From Streptomyces lacrimifluminis (GTDB lineage Bacteria > Actinomycetota > Actinomycetes > Streptomycetales > Streptomycetaceae): a DNA stretch of 64,000 nt. The notes under the pieces were generated by a model, which did no database searches, had not been told where the DNA came from, and worked only from the letters and a program-made list of their open reading frames with translations. Below are positions 32,363-41,642 of this stretch, piece after piece. The translations under genes were made by a program, and so were the position numbers. Location of the stretch: contig NZ_BMMU01000011.1 of NCBI RefSeq assembly GCF_014646095.1, positions 62,001 to 126,000 of the forward strand. The letters are read 5' to 3'. Each line of letters begins with the position of its first letter. The first letter of the stretch is position 1.

Positions 32363-33085
32363 CTACGGCACTGCCAACTCCCGCTCGTCGCCCAGGCGTT
32401 CGGGCACGCGGGCCGCCAGGAACGCGGTCCTGCGGCGCAGCCGGAAGCCGAGGGACTCGTAGAGCCGGATGGCGTTGGTGTTCCCGGCGGCGGTGTGCAG
32501 GAACGGGGTCTCGCCGCGGGTGCGGATGCCGTGGGCTACGGCGAGGATCAACCGGGTCGCCAGGCCCTCGCCACGGGCGGCCGGGTCGGTGCAGACCGCG
32601 CTGATCTCGGTCCAGCCGGGCGGGTGCAGCCGCTCCCCCGCCATGGCGGCGAGGGCTCCGTCCCGCCGGATGCCCAGATAGGTGCCCATCTCGACGGTGC
32701 GCGGCAGGAACGGGCCGGGCTGGGTCCGTTCGACGAGGTCGAGCATCTCGGGCACGTCCGCGGGGCCGAGGCGGACCGCTTCCGGGTCCGGCGCGGCGGC
32801 GAGGCCGTCGTCCACGAACTGCACGCCTTCGAGCTCGAACGTGATCTCCCAGCCCGCCGGTATCTGTCCCGCGAAGCCCGCCAGCGGCACTTCGGCGCCC
32901 GGGCCCGCGAGGGCGGCGACATCGGCCCAGTCGTCGGCGTCCGGCTCGTGGGGCAGCGCCAGCCACGGCGACACGTCGACGGGGTAGCGCAGCACCCGAC
33001 CGCGCCGCTCGGCGAAGTGTGCGTGCGGGCCGGTCAGCGCGGCAAGGGCGGGGTTGTCGAGGACGTGGGGCGCACCGCCGCTCAT
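32363..33085 (-). CDS. GNAT-family N-acetyltransferase
   Basis: 240 residues. The C-terminal half is a GNAT domain: VCTDPAARGEGLATRLILAV is the acetyl-CoA pyrophosphate loop (motif A, R/Q-x-x-G-x-G/A) and NTNAIRLYESLGFRLRR is motif B. The N-terminal half is family-specific. Its ATG overlaps the stop of the upstream oxidoreductase by 4 bp, so both are co-translated. The substrate cannot be told from sequence. Confidence 0.88.
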   Translation of the reverse strand: MSGGAPHVLDNPALAALTGPHAHFAERRGRVLRYPVDVSPWLALPHEPDADDWADVAALAGPGAEVPLAGFAGQIPAGWEITFELEGVQFVDDGLAAAPDPEAVRLGPADVPEMLDLVERTQPGPFLPRTVEMGTYLGIRRDGALAAMAGERLHPPGWTEISAVCTDPAARGEGLATRLILAVAHGIRTRGETPFLHTAAGNTNAIRLYESLGFRLRRRTAFLAARVPERLGDERELAVP

Positions 33086-34005
33086 CGGGCGACCTCGATC
33101 ACGATCTTGCCGCGCGCGTGGCCCTCCTCGACCGTGCGCAGGGCCTCGCCCGCCCGGTCGAGCGGGAAAGTGCGGGTCACGTGCGGGGTCAGGTCACCGC
33201 GTACGACGAGGTCCGCGACCGCTTCGAGGACGGCGGCGTTGCGGGCGCGGGCGACCCGGGCACCGCCGAGCCGCTCGGCGACGTCCGCGGGTGCGCCCGC
33301 CGTGATCAGCTTCGTGCGGTCGGTCAGCAGGGTCGCGGCCTCGGCGAGCACCTCGCCGCCGACCAGGTCGTAGACGCCGTCGACACCGTCAGGTGCCGCC
33401 GCCCGCACTCGTGCGGCCAGGTCGGGACCGGACGGGACGTGCACCGCGCCCAGCGACTCGACGAAGTCCTTCTTGCCGTCGCTCGCGACCCCGACGACCC
33501 GCAGTCCCCGGGTGCGGGCGATCTGGAGGATCGCGGCACCGACCCCGCCGCCCGCGCCGGTGACCACCAGGGTCGCGCCCTCCGGCAGGGCGAGCTGGTC
33601 GACGCCGTCGTACGCGGTGGCCGCCGCGACCGGCAGGGCCGCCGCGTCCGTGAAGGACAGCGAGGCCGGCTTGGGGGCGGCCACCGTGGCGGGCAGCAGC
33701 GCGTACTCGGCGTAGCCACCGGCGACCGGGTTGCCGAAGACCGCGTCCCCGACGGCGAAGCCGGTGACGTCCTCGCCGACCTCCGCGACCACCCCGGAGA
33801 CCTCGTTGCCGAAGACGGCGGGCAGCTCGCGCGCAGCGCCGCCCGCACGCGCGTAGCCGGTGCGCTGCTTCCAGTCGACGGGGTTCACACCGGCCGCGCG
33901 CACCGCCACGAGCAGTTGTCCGGGGCCGGGGCGCGGCCGGTCCACGTCGACGAACGCCTCGGTCTCCGGACCGCCGAACCCTGTGAAGACGTACGCCTTG
34001 GGCAT
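33082..34005 (-). CDS. NADP-dependent quinone-oxidoreductase-like MDR enzyme
   Basis: 307 residues, a zinc-free medium-chain reductase of the QOR family: AAGVNPVDWKQRTG near the start, then the nucleotide loop VVTGAGGGVGAAILQIA (motif AxxGxxG). No structural zinc cysteines are present. I start at ATG 34005, where the fold begins; the open frame extends 45 codons further without support. These enzymes reduce quinones or enones with NADPH. Confidence 0.88.
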   Translation of the reverse strand: MPKAYVFTGFGGPETEAFVDVDRPRPGPGQLLVAVRAAGVNPVDWKQRTGYARAGGAARELPAVFGNEVSGVVAEVGEDVTGFAVGDAVFGNPVAGGYAEYALLPATVAAPKPASLSFTDAAALPVAAATAYDGVDQLALPEGATLVVTGAGGGVGAAILQIARTRGLRVVGVASDGKKDFVESLGAVHVPSGPDLAARVRAAAPDGVDGVYDLVGGEVLAEAATLLTDRTKLITAGAPADVAERLGGARVARARNAAVLEAVADLVVRGDLTPHVTRTFPLDRAGEALRTVEEGHARGKIVIEVAR

Positions 34006-34246
34006 CTGCTCCCACTCTCCATAGCCAACAGCCAACAGCCAACGGACCGGCCTGCGCCGATCACCAGAACCCGCACTCCTCGGCAAGGTCGGACGCGAGG
34101 GGGCTATTCCCGGGGTCGCGAAGGCCTGGGGAGAGTTCACACGCCCGCAATGATCACGGCGGGCCCGAGGTCAGGGGCAGGCGCGGCGACCCCGTACGGT
34201 GGTACGCGTACCGACTGACCAGGCCTGACCGTGAGGCATCCACCCT

Positions 34247-34844
<598 letters not shown>

Positions 34845-34852
<8 letters not shown>

Positions 34853-35630
34853 GACCACCTCCGACACCACGGCGACCGGCCCCTTCGTGCCCCCGACCCG
34901 GTTCGCCGTGCCCGGTCGCATCGCCGTCAGCAACCGGGCGGCGGCCCTCTGGCAGACGGCCACGCTCACCGAGGTCCGGCGGGAGACGCCTCACGCGTCC
35001 ACCTTCCGGTTCGCGGTGCCCGGCTGGGCGGGTCATCTGCCGGGCCAGCACCTGATGCTGCGGCTGACCGCCGACGACGGTTACACGGCCCAGCGCCACT
35101 ACTCGATCGCCTCTCCCCCGGACGACGCCGGGCACATCGAACTGACCCTGGACCATGTCGAGGGCGGCGAGGTCTCCGGCTGGTTCCACACACTGGCCAA
35201 GCCCGGCGACGAGGTCGAGGTGCGCGGTCCGCTCAGCGGCTTCTTCGCCTGGCCCGGCGACCGGCCCGCGCTGCTGATCGGCGCCGGTTCCGGGGTCGTA
35301 CCGCTGATGTCGATGGTCCGGCACCACCGAGCGCGCGGCCTGACCGTGCCGCTGCGGCTGCTGGTGTCCGCGCGCGGCCCCGAGGACCTGATCTACGCGC
35401 GGGAGTACGGGGCCGAGACCACGCCCGTCTTCACCCGCAGGGCGCCCGAGGGCGTGCCGGTCGGCCGGCTGGCGGCCTCCCAGGTGGCGCCGTTGCTTGC
35501 CGCCGAGCAGCCGCCGGGCGGGTGGGAGGCGTACGTGTGCGGTTCCAACGCGTTCGCCGAGCACGCTTCGCGGTTGCTGGTGGCGGCGGGCCAGCCCGTG
35601 GACCGGATCCGGATCGAACGCTTCGGCTGA
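34845..35630 (+). CDS. FAD/NAD-binding ferredoxin-reductase-type oxidoreductase
   Basis: 261 residues: an FAD-binding barrel with RHYSIAS (residues 81-87, RxYS motif) and a nucleotide-binding domain with LLIGAGSGVVPLMSM and a C-terminal YVCGSNAFAE. It ends there; no 2Fe-2S ferredoxin domain follows. GTG 34845 overlaps the molybdopterin gene by 8 bp. Probably passes electrons from NAD(P)H to the molybdoenzyme. Confidence 0.88.
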
Positions 35631-36124
35631 GGACGCTGAGGGACGCTGAGGACACGGCCCGCGGTGGGACGCCGGGCCCCCCGGGGGCCCGGGCGGGGCG
35701 TGCGCGTCTCCCGTCGGGTCGGTGTCGCGCGCGGCGACGGACGGGTGGGGATCCTCGGACGAACGCGGGTGACGGCTGACGCCGTCGACGCCACTCCCTG
35801 CGCCGCCGGTCGGACGTGGTGGAGACGTGGGCGGTGCTCGTCATCGCCGTGGCGCTGTGCGTCGGCACGCCTCTCGTCGTAGGGTCACGGCCCGACAGCC
35901 AGCGTTCAGCGTGCCGAGCGTCATCGCGGTGCCGTGCACGGAACCGGGTGCGGGGTCGCGTACGGATCCCGTCGGCACGGCGCCATCGGCACGGCGTCAC
36001 CGTGGAGGCGAGCGGTCCTCGTACGGGTCCTGCCCAGGGCTTGAGGCCTGGCGGGGCGGCGGCCCTCCCCCGTACGGTGTGATCATCCGCAAGCGCTTGC
36101 CACTACCCGCAAAGGCGGTCCTAC
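35631..36124. other. 494-bp intergenic region
   Basis: No gene was supported. The only clear element is the LacI-type palindrome at 36089. A G/C-rich stretch near 35675 (GGGCCCCCCGGGGGCCC) could act as a terminator for the oxidoreductase. Confidence 0.5.
36089..36100. promoter_or_regulatory. LacI-family-type operator before the CE7 esterase
   Basis: GCAAGC-GCTTGC, perfect 12-bp palindrome with the central CG typical of LacI/GalR-family sites, 24 bp before the esterase start. Confidence 0.5.
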
Positions 36125-37093
36125 ATGGCCCGGTTCGACCTCCCCCTGGACGAACTACAGGAGTACCGCAGCGCGTCCGTCGCGCCCGAGGACTTCGACG
36201 CCTTCTGGTCGAAGACCCTCCAGGAGACCCGGGAGCACGGTCTGGACGCCCGTTTCGAGCCGGTGGAGACAGGGCTGACCACGGTCGACGTGTACGACGT
36301 GACGTTCGCCGGATTCGGCGGTCACCCGGTGAAGGGCTGGCTGCGGCTGCCCGCCGGCGCCTCGGAGCCGCTGCCGGTGGTCGTGGAGTTCATCGGGTAC
36401 GGCGGTGGGCGCGGCCTGCCGCACGAGGACCTGCTCTGGGCGTCGACCGGCCGCGCCCACTTCGCCATGGACACGCGCGGCCAGGGCAGTGCCTGGGGCG
36501 GCGGTGGCGGTACGGCGGACCCGGTGGGCAACGCGCCCTCGTACCCCGGATTCATGACCCGTGGCATCGACACCCCCGAGAACTACTACTACCGGCGGGT
36601 GTACACGGACGCGGTGCGCGCGGTGGAGGCGGCCCGCTCGCATCCGCTGGTCGACCCGGCGCGCACGGTGGCCGTCGGTTCCAGTCAGGGCGGCGGGATC
36701 ACCCTCGCGGTCGGCGGACTGGTCCCCGACCTGGTCGCCATCGCACCGGACGTGCCGTTCCTGTGCGACTTCCCGCGCGCGGCCACCCTCACGGACCGCA
36801 ACCCCTACCGCGAGATCGGCAACTACCTCAAGACCCACCGGGGCCGCACCACCGACGCGCTGGACACGCTCTCCTACTTCGACGGCGTGCACTTCGCGGC
36901 CCGCGGCCGGGCCCCGGCGCTCTTCTCGACGGCCCTTGAGGACCAGACGTGCCCGCCGTCCACGGTCTTCGCGGCCTTCAACGCCTGGGCGCACGACGAC
37001 AAGAAGATCGAGGTCTACGACTTCAACGACCATGAGGGCGGGGGCCCGTTCCAGGAGGCGACGAAGCTGGGCTGGCTGCGCTCGTACGCATGA
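36125..37093 (+). CDS. CE7 acetylxylan esterase / cephalosporin-C deacetylase
   Basis: 322 residues, the normal CE7 length, with no signal peptide. Nucleophile Ser187 in GSSQGG, Asp273 in ALEDQTCPPST and His303 in NDHEGG form the triad. The family's RGQ (FAMDTRGQGSAWG) is present. CE7 enzymes remove acetyl groups from imported xylo-oligosaccharides and other small acetyl esters. The palindrome just upstream suggests sugar-responsive repression. Confidence 0.92.
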   Translation: MARFDLPLDELQEYRSASVAPEDFDAFWSKTLQETREHGLDARFEPVETGLTTVDVYDVTFAGFGGHPVKGWLRLPAGASEPLPVVVEFIGYGGGRGLPHEDLLWASTGRAHFAMDTRGQGSAWGGGGGTADPVGNAPSYPGFMTRGIDTPENYYYRRVYTDAVRAVEAARSHPLVDPARTVAVGSSQGGGITLAVGGLVPDLVAIAPDVPFLCDFPRAATLTDRNPYREIGNYLKTHRGRTTDALDTLSYFDGVHFAARGRAPALFSTALEDQTCPPSTVFAAFNAWAHDDKKIEVYDFNDHEGGGPFQEATKLGWLRSYA

Positions 37094-37212
37094 CGGCCGG
37101 TACGCGGAACTGGCCGATTCCGACACCTTCCGCGCGATCCGACCAGTCGGTATGTTCACGGTGCCGGGCCACAGCGTCGTGACCCGGTGTCCCGGCGGAC
37201 CACGGAGGGCCC

Positions 37213-38379
37213 ATGTCCGAGCACGTGCCACACGTTCACGGCGACTGCGACGCACGCTTCTCGGCGGTGCGCACGGCGTTCGAGGAGAACTTCCGCGACC
37301 GCCAGGAGCTGGGCGCGGCGGTGAGCGTCACGGTCGGCGGCGAGACGGTGGTCGACCTGTGGGGCGGCTGGGCCGACGCGGGGCGCACGCGCGTGTGGGA
37401 GCGCGACACGCTCGTGAACGTGTGGTCGACGTCGAAGGGCCCGGTGGCACTGTGCGCGCACATCCTCGCCGACCGGGGCCTGCTCGACCTCGACGCCCCG
37501 GTGGCCTCGTACTGGCCGGAGTTCGCGGCGGCCGGCAAGGAGGGCGTGCTCGTCCGGCATCTGCTGTCGCACCGGTCGGGACTGTCCGGCCTGCGGGAAC
37601 CGCATGCGCTCGCCGACCTCTACGACTGGGAGTTGACGACCTGCCGGCTGGCGGCGACGGAGCCCTGGTGGGAGCCGGGGACTCGGTCCGGCTATCACGC
37701 GCTGACGTACGGCTTCCTGGTCGGTGAGGTGGTCCGCCGGGTGTCGGGGCTGCTGCCGGGCGCCTTCCTGGAGCGGGAGGTGACCGGACCGCTGGGCATC
37801 GATTTCACCATCGGGCTGCCGGAGAAGGAGGCCGGGCGGGCCGCCGAGCTGGTGCAGCCACCGGCCGCCCCGACCAGCGAACAGGCCGCGATCTACGCCC
37901 AGTTGACACCCACGGCGATCGCCGCCCTGGCCAACCCCCTCATGGGCCCCGCGGAGGCGAACAGCCCCGAGTGGCGGGCCGCCGAGATACCGGCGGCCAA
38001 CGGCCACGGCACGGCACGCGCGATCGCCGCGCTGTACGGCGTCTTCGCCGGCCAGGGCTCGTACGGCGGACAGCGCGTCCTCTCCACCGAGGCAGCCGAA
38101 CGGGTGCGCGAGGGACAGGGTCGCTGCCGGGACCTGGTGCTGGGCGCCGGTTTCGACCACGAGACGGAGATCGGGCTCGGGCTGTGGCTGAGCGGCCCGA
38201 ACGGCTCGTACGGGCCCAACCCGAAGGCGTACGGCCATGACGGGTTCGGCGGCTCCTGCGGACTGGCCGACCCCGAGGGCGGCGCGTCCATGGGGTATGT
38301 CATGAACCGCATGGGCCCACACATCGCCGACGACCCACGGAAAATGGCGCTGATCGACGCCTTGTACAGCGCACTCTGA
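37213..38379 (+). CDS. Serine hydrolase of the class C beta-lactamase/esterase family
   Basis: 388 residues. SxxK motif STSK at 72-75, a YxN-like Tyr161 in GYHALTYG, and a late HDGFGGS in place of KTG are typical of EstB-like esterases rather than true beta-lactamases. No signal peptide, which also argues against a beta-lactamase. GGAGGG precedes ATG 37213. Probably a cytoplasmic esterase of unknown substrate. Confidence 0.88.
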   Translation: MSEHVPHVHGDCDARFSAVRTAFEENFRDRQELGAAVSVTVGGETVVDLWGGWADAGRTRVWERDTLVNVWSTSKGPVALCAHILADRGLLDLDAPVASYWPEFAAAGKEGVLVRHLLSHRSGLSGLREPHALADLYDWELTTCRLAATEPWWEPGTRSGYHALTYGFLVGEVVRRVSGLLPGAFLEREVTGPLGIDFTIGLPEKEAGRAAELVQPPAAPTSEQAAIYAQLTPTAIAALANPLMGPAEANSPEWRAAEIPAANGHGTARAIAALYGVFAGQGSYGGQRVLSTEAAERVREGQGRCRDLVLGAGFDHETEIGLGLWLSGPNGSYGPNPKAYGHDGFGGSCGLADPEGGASMGYVMNRMGPHIADDPRKMALIDALYSAL

Positions 38380-38402
38380 ACACAACGTCCAGAAAGGCAC
38401 AC

Positions 38403-39224
38403 ATGAGCACGTTCACCACCTCCGACGGCACCGAGATCTTCTTCAAGGACTGGGGTACGGGACAGCCGGTGGTGTTCAGCCACGGCTGGCCGCTGAACGC
38501 GGACACGTGGGACGGCCAGTCCCGTCTGGTCGCCGAGGACGGCTTCCGGGCCATCGCGCACGACCGGCGCGGGCACGGCCGTTCCGCGCAGCCGTGGCAG
38601 GGCAACCACATGGACCAGTACGCCGACGACCTGGCCGAACTGATCGAGTCGCTCGACCTCGACAACGTCATCCTCGTCGGCCACTCGACCGGCGGCGGCG
38701 AGGTGACCCGCTACATCGGCCGGCACGGGACGGGACGCGTCGCCAAGGTCGTACTGCTGGGTGCGGTGCCGCCGCTGATGCTGAAGACCGACGCCAACCC
38801 CGAGGGCACTCCCGTCGAGGCCTTCGACGGTATCCGGGCGGGCGTGGAGGCGGACCGTTCGCAGTTCTACTGGGACCTCAGCGAGGCCTTCTTCGGTTTC
38901 AACAGGCCGGACGCGACCCCGTCCGAGGGCATGCGCCGCGCGTTCTGGCTGTGGAGCATGCAGGTCGGGCTCAAGGCCGCCTACGACTGCGTCAAGCAGT
39001 TCTCGGAGTCCGACTTCACCGAGGACCTGGGCCGCATCGACGTACCGACGCTGATCGCGCACGGAGCCGACGACCAGATCGTGCCGATCGCCGCGTCGGC
39101 GGAGAAGACGGCGCAACTCGTCAAGGACTCGATCTTGAAGGTCTACCCGGGCGCCCCGCACGGCCTGGTGGGCGACTTCGAGAAGGCGTTCAACGCGGAC
39201 CTGCTGGAGTTCATCAAGAGCTGA
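38403..39224 (+). CDS. Alpha/beta hydrolase (non-haem chloroperoxidase type)
   Basis: 273 residues. The nucleophile elbow GHSTGGGE, the acid in ADDQIVPI and the His in GAPHGLVGDF complete the triad; FSHGWPLNADTWD supplies the oxyanion region. AGAAAGG precedes ATG 38403, 23 bp after the serine hydrolase stop, so co-transcription is likely. This subfamily is often called non-haem (cofactor-free) haloperoxidase, but most members are esterases with perhydrolase side activity. Confidence 0.9.
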   Translation: MSTFTTSDGTEIFFKDWGTGQPVVFSHGWPLNADTWDGQSRLVAEDGFRAIAHDRRGHGRSAQPWQGNHMDQYADDLAELIESLDLDNVILVGHSTGGGEVTRYIGRHGTGRVAKVVLLGAVPPLMLKTDANPEGTPVEAFDGIRAGVEADRSQFYWDLSEAFFGFNRPDATPSEGMRRAFWLWSMQVGLKAAYDCVKQFSESDFTEDLGRIDVPTLIAHGADDQIVPIAASAEKTAQLVKDSILKVYPGAPHGLVGDFEKAFNADLLEFIKS

Positions 39225-39231
39225 CGGGTCG

Positions 39232-39987
39232 TCACCCGACGGGTGTCCGCGTCGCCACCACCATCCGGCAGCGCGGACTGCCGTCCGGCCTGCACCCGAA
39301 CTCGGGCAGGGCCCGGGTCTCCACGTCGAAGCCGACGTGCGTCAACTCCCGTCGCACGTCGGCCAGTCGGAAGGACCGGTAGTACATGACGAACGGCGGC
39401 TTCCACACGGCGTTGCGCACCCTCATCACCGCGTCGAAGCCGAGCAGCGCCCAGTAGGCGGGCGTTCCCGGGCGGGCCGGGGCCGCGACGGGGAACGCGA
39501 AGCGACCGCCCGGCCGCAGTACGGAGTGGACCTGGGCGAACAGCCCCGGCAACTCGCCCGGCAGGAAATGGCCGAACGCCCCGAAGCTGACGACCAGATC
39601 GAAGGCGGGGGCGGACGCCGGGGCGAAGGGCAGGGCTCGCGCGTCGCCGCGTACCAGGGCGACGCGCGGTCCGCCGGGGCGCTCGTCCGCCCCCGCCCGC
39701 CGCCAGGCCACCTCCAGCATGCCCGTGCTGATGTCGATCCCGGTGACACTCCCTCGGCACACCTCCTCCAGCACCGCCAGACCGGCGCCGGTGCCGCAGC
39801 ACAGGTCGAGACCGTCACCGAAGGGCCCGAGCGTGCCGAGCGCCGACGCCACCGCGTCGAGGATCGTGTCCGGCGTACGGAACGGGGTGTGGTCGAACTT
39901 CGGTGCGAGCAGGTCGTAGCCGTGCTCGACGGACGACAGCGCCTGCACGGCGAGTTCACGGAGGGTAGGACCTTCGGGGCTGAACAT
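39232..39987 (-). CDS. Class I SAM-dependent methyltransferase
   Basis: 251 residues. LGPFGDGLDLCCGTGAGLAVL is the SAM loop, TGIDISTGMLEVA the acidic-loop strand and FDLVVSFGAFGHF motif II. The substrate is unknown. It is convergent with the hydrolase gene (7-bp gap) and divergent from the SnoaL-like gene, with a 76-bp intergenic stretch containing the inverted repeat TCACCC-CTTA-GGGTGA (40044-40059). Confidence 0.88.
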   Translation of the reverse strand: MFSPEGPTLRELAVQALSSVEHGYDLLAPKFDHTPFRTPDTILDAVASALGTLGPFGDGLDLCCGTGAGLAVLEEVCRGSVTGIDISTGMLEVAWRRAGADERPGGPRVALVRGDARALPFAPASAPAFDLVVSFGAFGHFLPGELPGLFAQVHSVLRPGGRFAFPVAAPARPGTPAYWALLGFDAVMRVRNAVWKPPFVMYYRSFRLADVRRELTHVGFDVETRALPEFGCRPDGSPRCRMVVATRTPVG

Positions 39988-40063
39988 CGGCCCAGCTTAG
40001 GGCGCGTGGGCGGGTCGGCACCTGGGACGCCGGCTCGGGCGGTTCACCCCTTAGGGTGAGCGG

Positions 40064-40465
40064 ATGCGTGCGTTTCGTGAGGCAGTGGAGGCCGGGGATC
40101 TCGACGCCGTCGAGATACTGCTGGCGGAGAACGTCGTGTTCACCAGCCCGGTCGCGTTCCGGCCGTACCCCGGCAAGGCGATCACCGCGGCGATCCTGCG
40201 CGGTGTGTCCCGGGTCTTCGAGGACTTCCGGTACGAGCGGGAGATCGGCGCGCCCGACAGCCGCGACCACGCGCTGGTGTTCACGGCGCGGGTCGGCGAG
40301 CGCGAGATTCAGGGCTGCGACTTCCTGCACGTCGACGAGGACGGTCTGATCGACGAGCTGACGGTCATGGTCCGTCCACTGTCGGCCGCGCAGGCGCTGT
40401 CGGCGGCCATGGGCGCCCAGTTCGAGCGGATCGCGCAGGAGGCACAGGCCGCGGGGTCCGCCTGA
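40064..40465 (+). CDS. SnoaL/NTF2-like protein
   Basis: 133 residues folding as a small cone-shaped NTF2-like domain: FREAVEAGDLDAVEILLAEN, a beta-rich middle, and GCDFLHVDEDGLIDELTVMV. Such proteins include isomerases, hydrolases and polyketide cyclases, but most are uncharacterised. ATG 40064 follows AGGGTGAG. It is 27 bp upstream of the next methyltransferase gene and probably co-transcribed. Confidence 0.82.
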   Translation: MRAFREAVEAGDLDAVEILLAENVVFTSPVAFRPYPGKAITAAILRGVSRVFEDFRYEREIGAPDSRDHALVFTARVGEREIQGCDFLHVDEDGLIDELTVMVRPLSAAQALSAAMGAQFERIAQEAQAAGSA

Positions 40466-40492
40466 GCGGGCGCGTTTTGGTTGGATGACCCC

Positions 40493-41320
40493 ATGACCAC
40501 CGACGAGCACGCGCGGATGATGCGGGCCAACGAGGCCAACTGGGACGCCCGAACCCCCGTCCATCTCGCCAGCCGTTTCTACGGGCTGTCCGAGAACCTC
40601 GACCCGTCGCGCTGGTTCGCCTCCTGGGAGTGGGAGGACCTCGGCGAACTGACCGACCGCGATGTGCTTCACCTCCAGTGCCACCTCGGCACGGAGACCC
40701 TGGCCTTCGCCCAGCGCGGGGCGCGGGCCGTCGGCCTCGACATTTCCGAGGCGTCCGTTACGGCCGCGCGCGACATCGCGGCGAAGGCCGGCCTCGACGT
40801 GACGTACGTACGGGCGAACGTGTACGACGCCGTGGAGGCCCTGGAGCAACGGCGGTTCGACGTCGTGTACACCGGCAAGGGCGCCCTGTGCTATCTGCCC
40901 GACCTGGAGCGCTGGGCGGAGACGATCGCCCAACTCCTGCTTCCCGGCGGCCTGTTGTTCGTCGTTGAGTTCCATCCACTGCTCAACTCGCTGGGCCCGA
41001 AGCCCGCTCCGGGCGACACCGGTGAACTCCTGCTGCGGCACGACTACTTGGGCACGCGGGGTGCCGTGCACCGTGATGCGACGTTCACGTACACCGACGG
41101 CCCGGCCGTGGCGGGGGCCACCGAGAGCTTCGAGTGGATGCACGGAATGGACGAGGCCGTCAACGCGTTGATCGGGGCGGGACTGACCATCCGGCGGTTG
41201 CGCGAGAGCGATGAACTGCCCTGGCCACGCTGGCCCCGTATGGAACGTACGGAGTCGGGCTGGTGGCGGTTGCCCGAGCCGCGCGTCCCGCTCCTGTACG
41301 GGCTCCTCGCGAGCCGCTGA
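40493..41320 (+). CDS. Class I SAM-dependent methyltransferase
   Basis: 275 residues. VLHLQCHLGTETLAFAQRGA is the SAM loop and GLDISEASVTAARDIA the second strand; VVYTGKGALCYLPDLERWA is motif II. An N-terminal HLASRFYGLSENLDPSRW segment is characteristic of a conserved bacterial subfamily of unknown target. ATG 40493 is preferred to TTG 40481, which is only four codons upstream. Confidence 0.86.
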   Translation: MTTDEHARMMRANEANWDARTPVHLASRFYGLSENLDPSRWFASWEWEDLGELTDRDVLHLQCHLGTETLAFAQRGARAVGLDISEASVTAARDIAAKAGLDVTYVRANVYDAVEALEQRRFDVVYTGKGALCYLPDLERWAETIAQLLLPGGLLFVVEFHPLLNSLGPKPAPGDTGELLLRHDYLGTRGAVHRDATFTYTDGPAVAGATESFEWMHGMDEAVNALIGAGLTIRRLRESDELPWPRWPRMERTESGWWRLPEPRVPLLYGLLASR

Positions 41321-41642
41321 ACCCCAACCCCCAGCCGCAACTCACAGCCACACCCGCAGCACCGTGTGGTACGGTACTGCCGAGCACTTGTGTACGCCCC
41401 GTTCCGGGCGCCGGTGCAGTTCCTCCTCAGTTCGCCGAACTGCCCGTCGGATTCCGATCGGCACATCGGCTCTCCCAGTGCCACCTCCCCAGCTGCGACG
41501 TAGTTCTGTCGTACCCGAGGTGTTGCTGTCTCCCGCCGCCCGTAGCGCGCCCGGCGCGCTCAGTTCTCGCGGCCTCCCCTTCCTCCTTCTTCCGCGTGCC
41601 TCATGCGGCATGCGTCTCCGTCCTCGAAAGGACTCCCCGACC
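41321..41642 (+). promoter_or_regulatory. C-rich leader of the rho paralogue
   Basis: 322 bp without a gene. From about 41420 on, the plus strand is rich in C and T and relatively poor in G, with little obvious hairpin structure. That composition is expected of a Rho-utilisation site, so autogenous attenuation of rho is plausible. Confidence 0.4.

Noticed and set aside
40044..40059. TCACCC-CTTA-GGGTGA inverted repeat between divergent genes
   Set aside because: It may be an operator, but it also covers the ribosome site of the SnoaL-like gene and no regulator is nearby. Too little support for a separate call.
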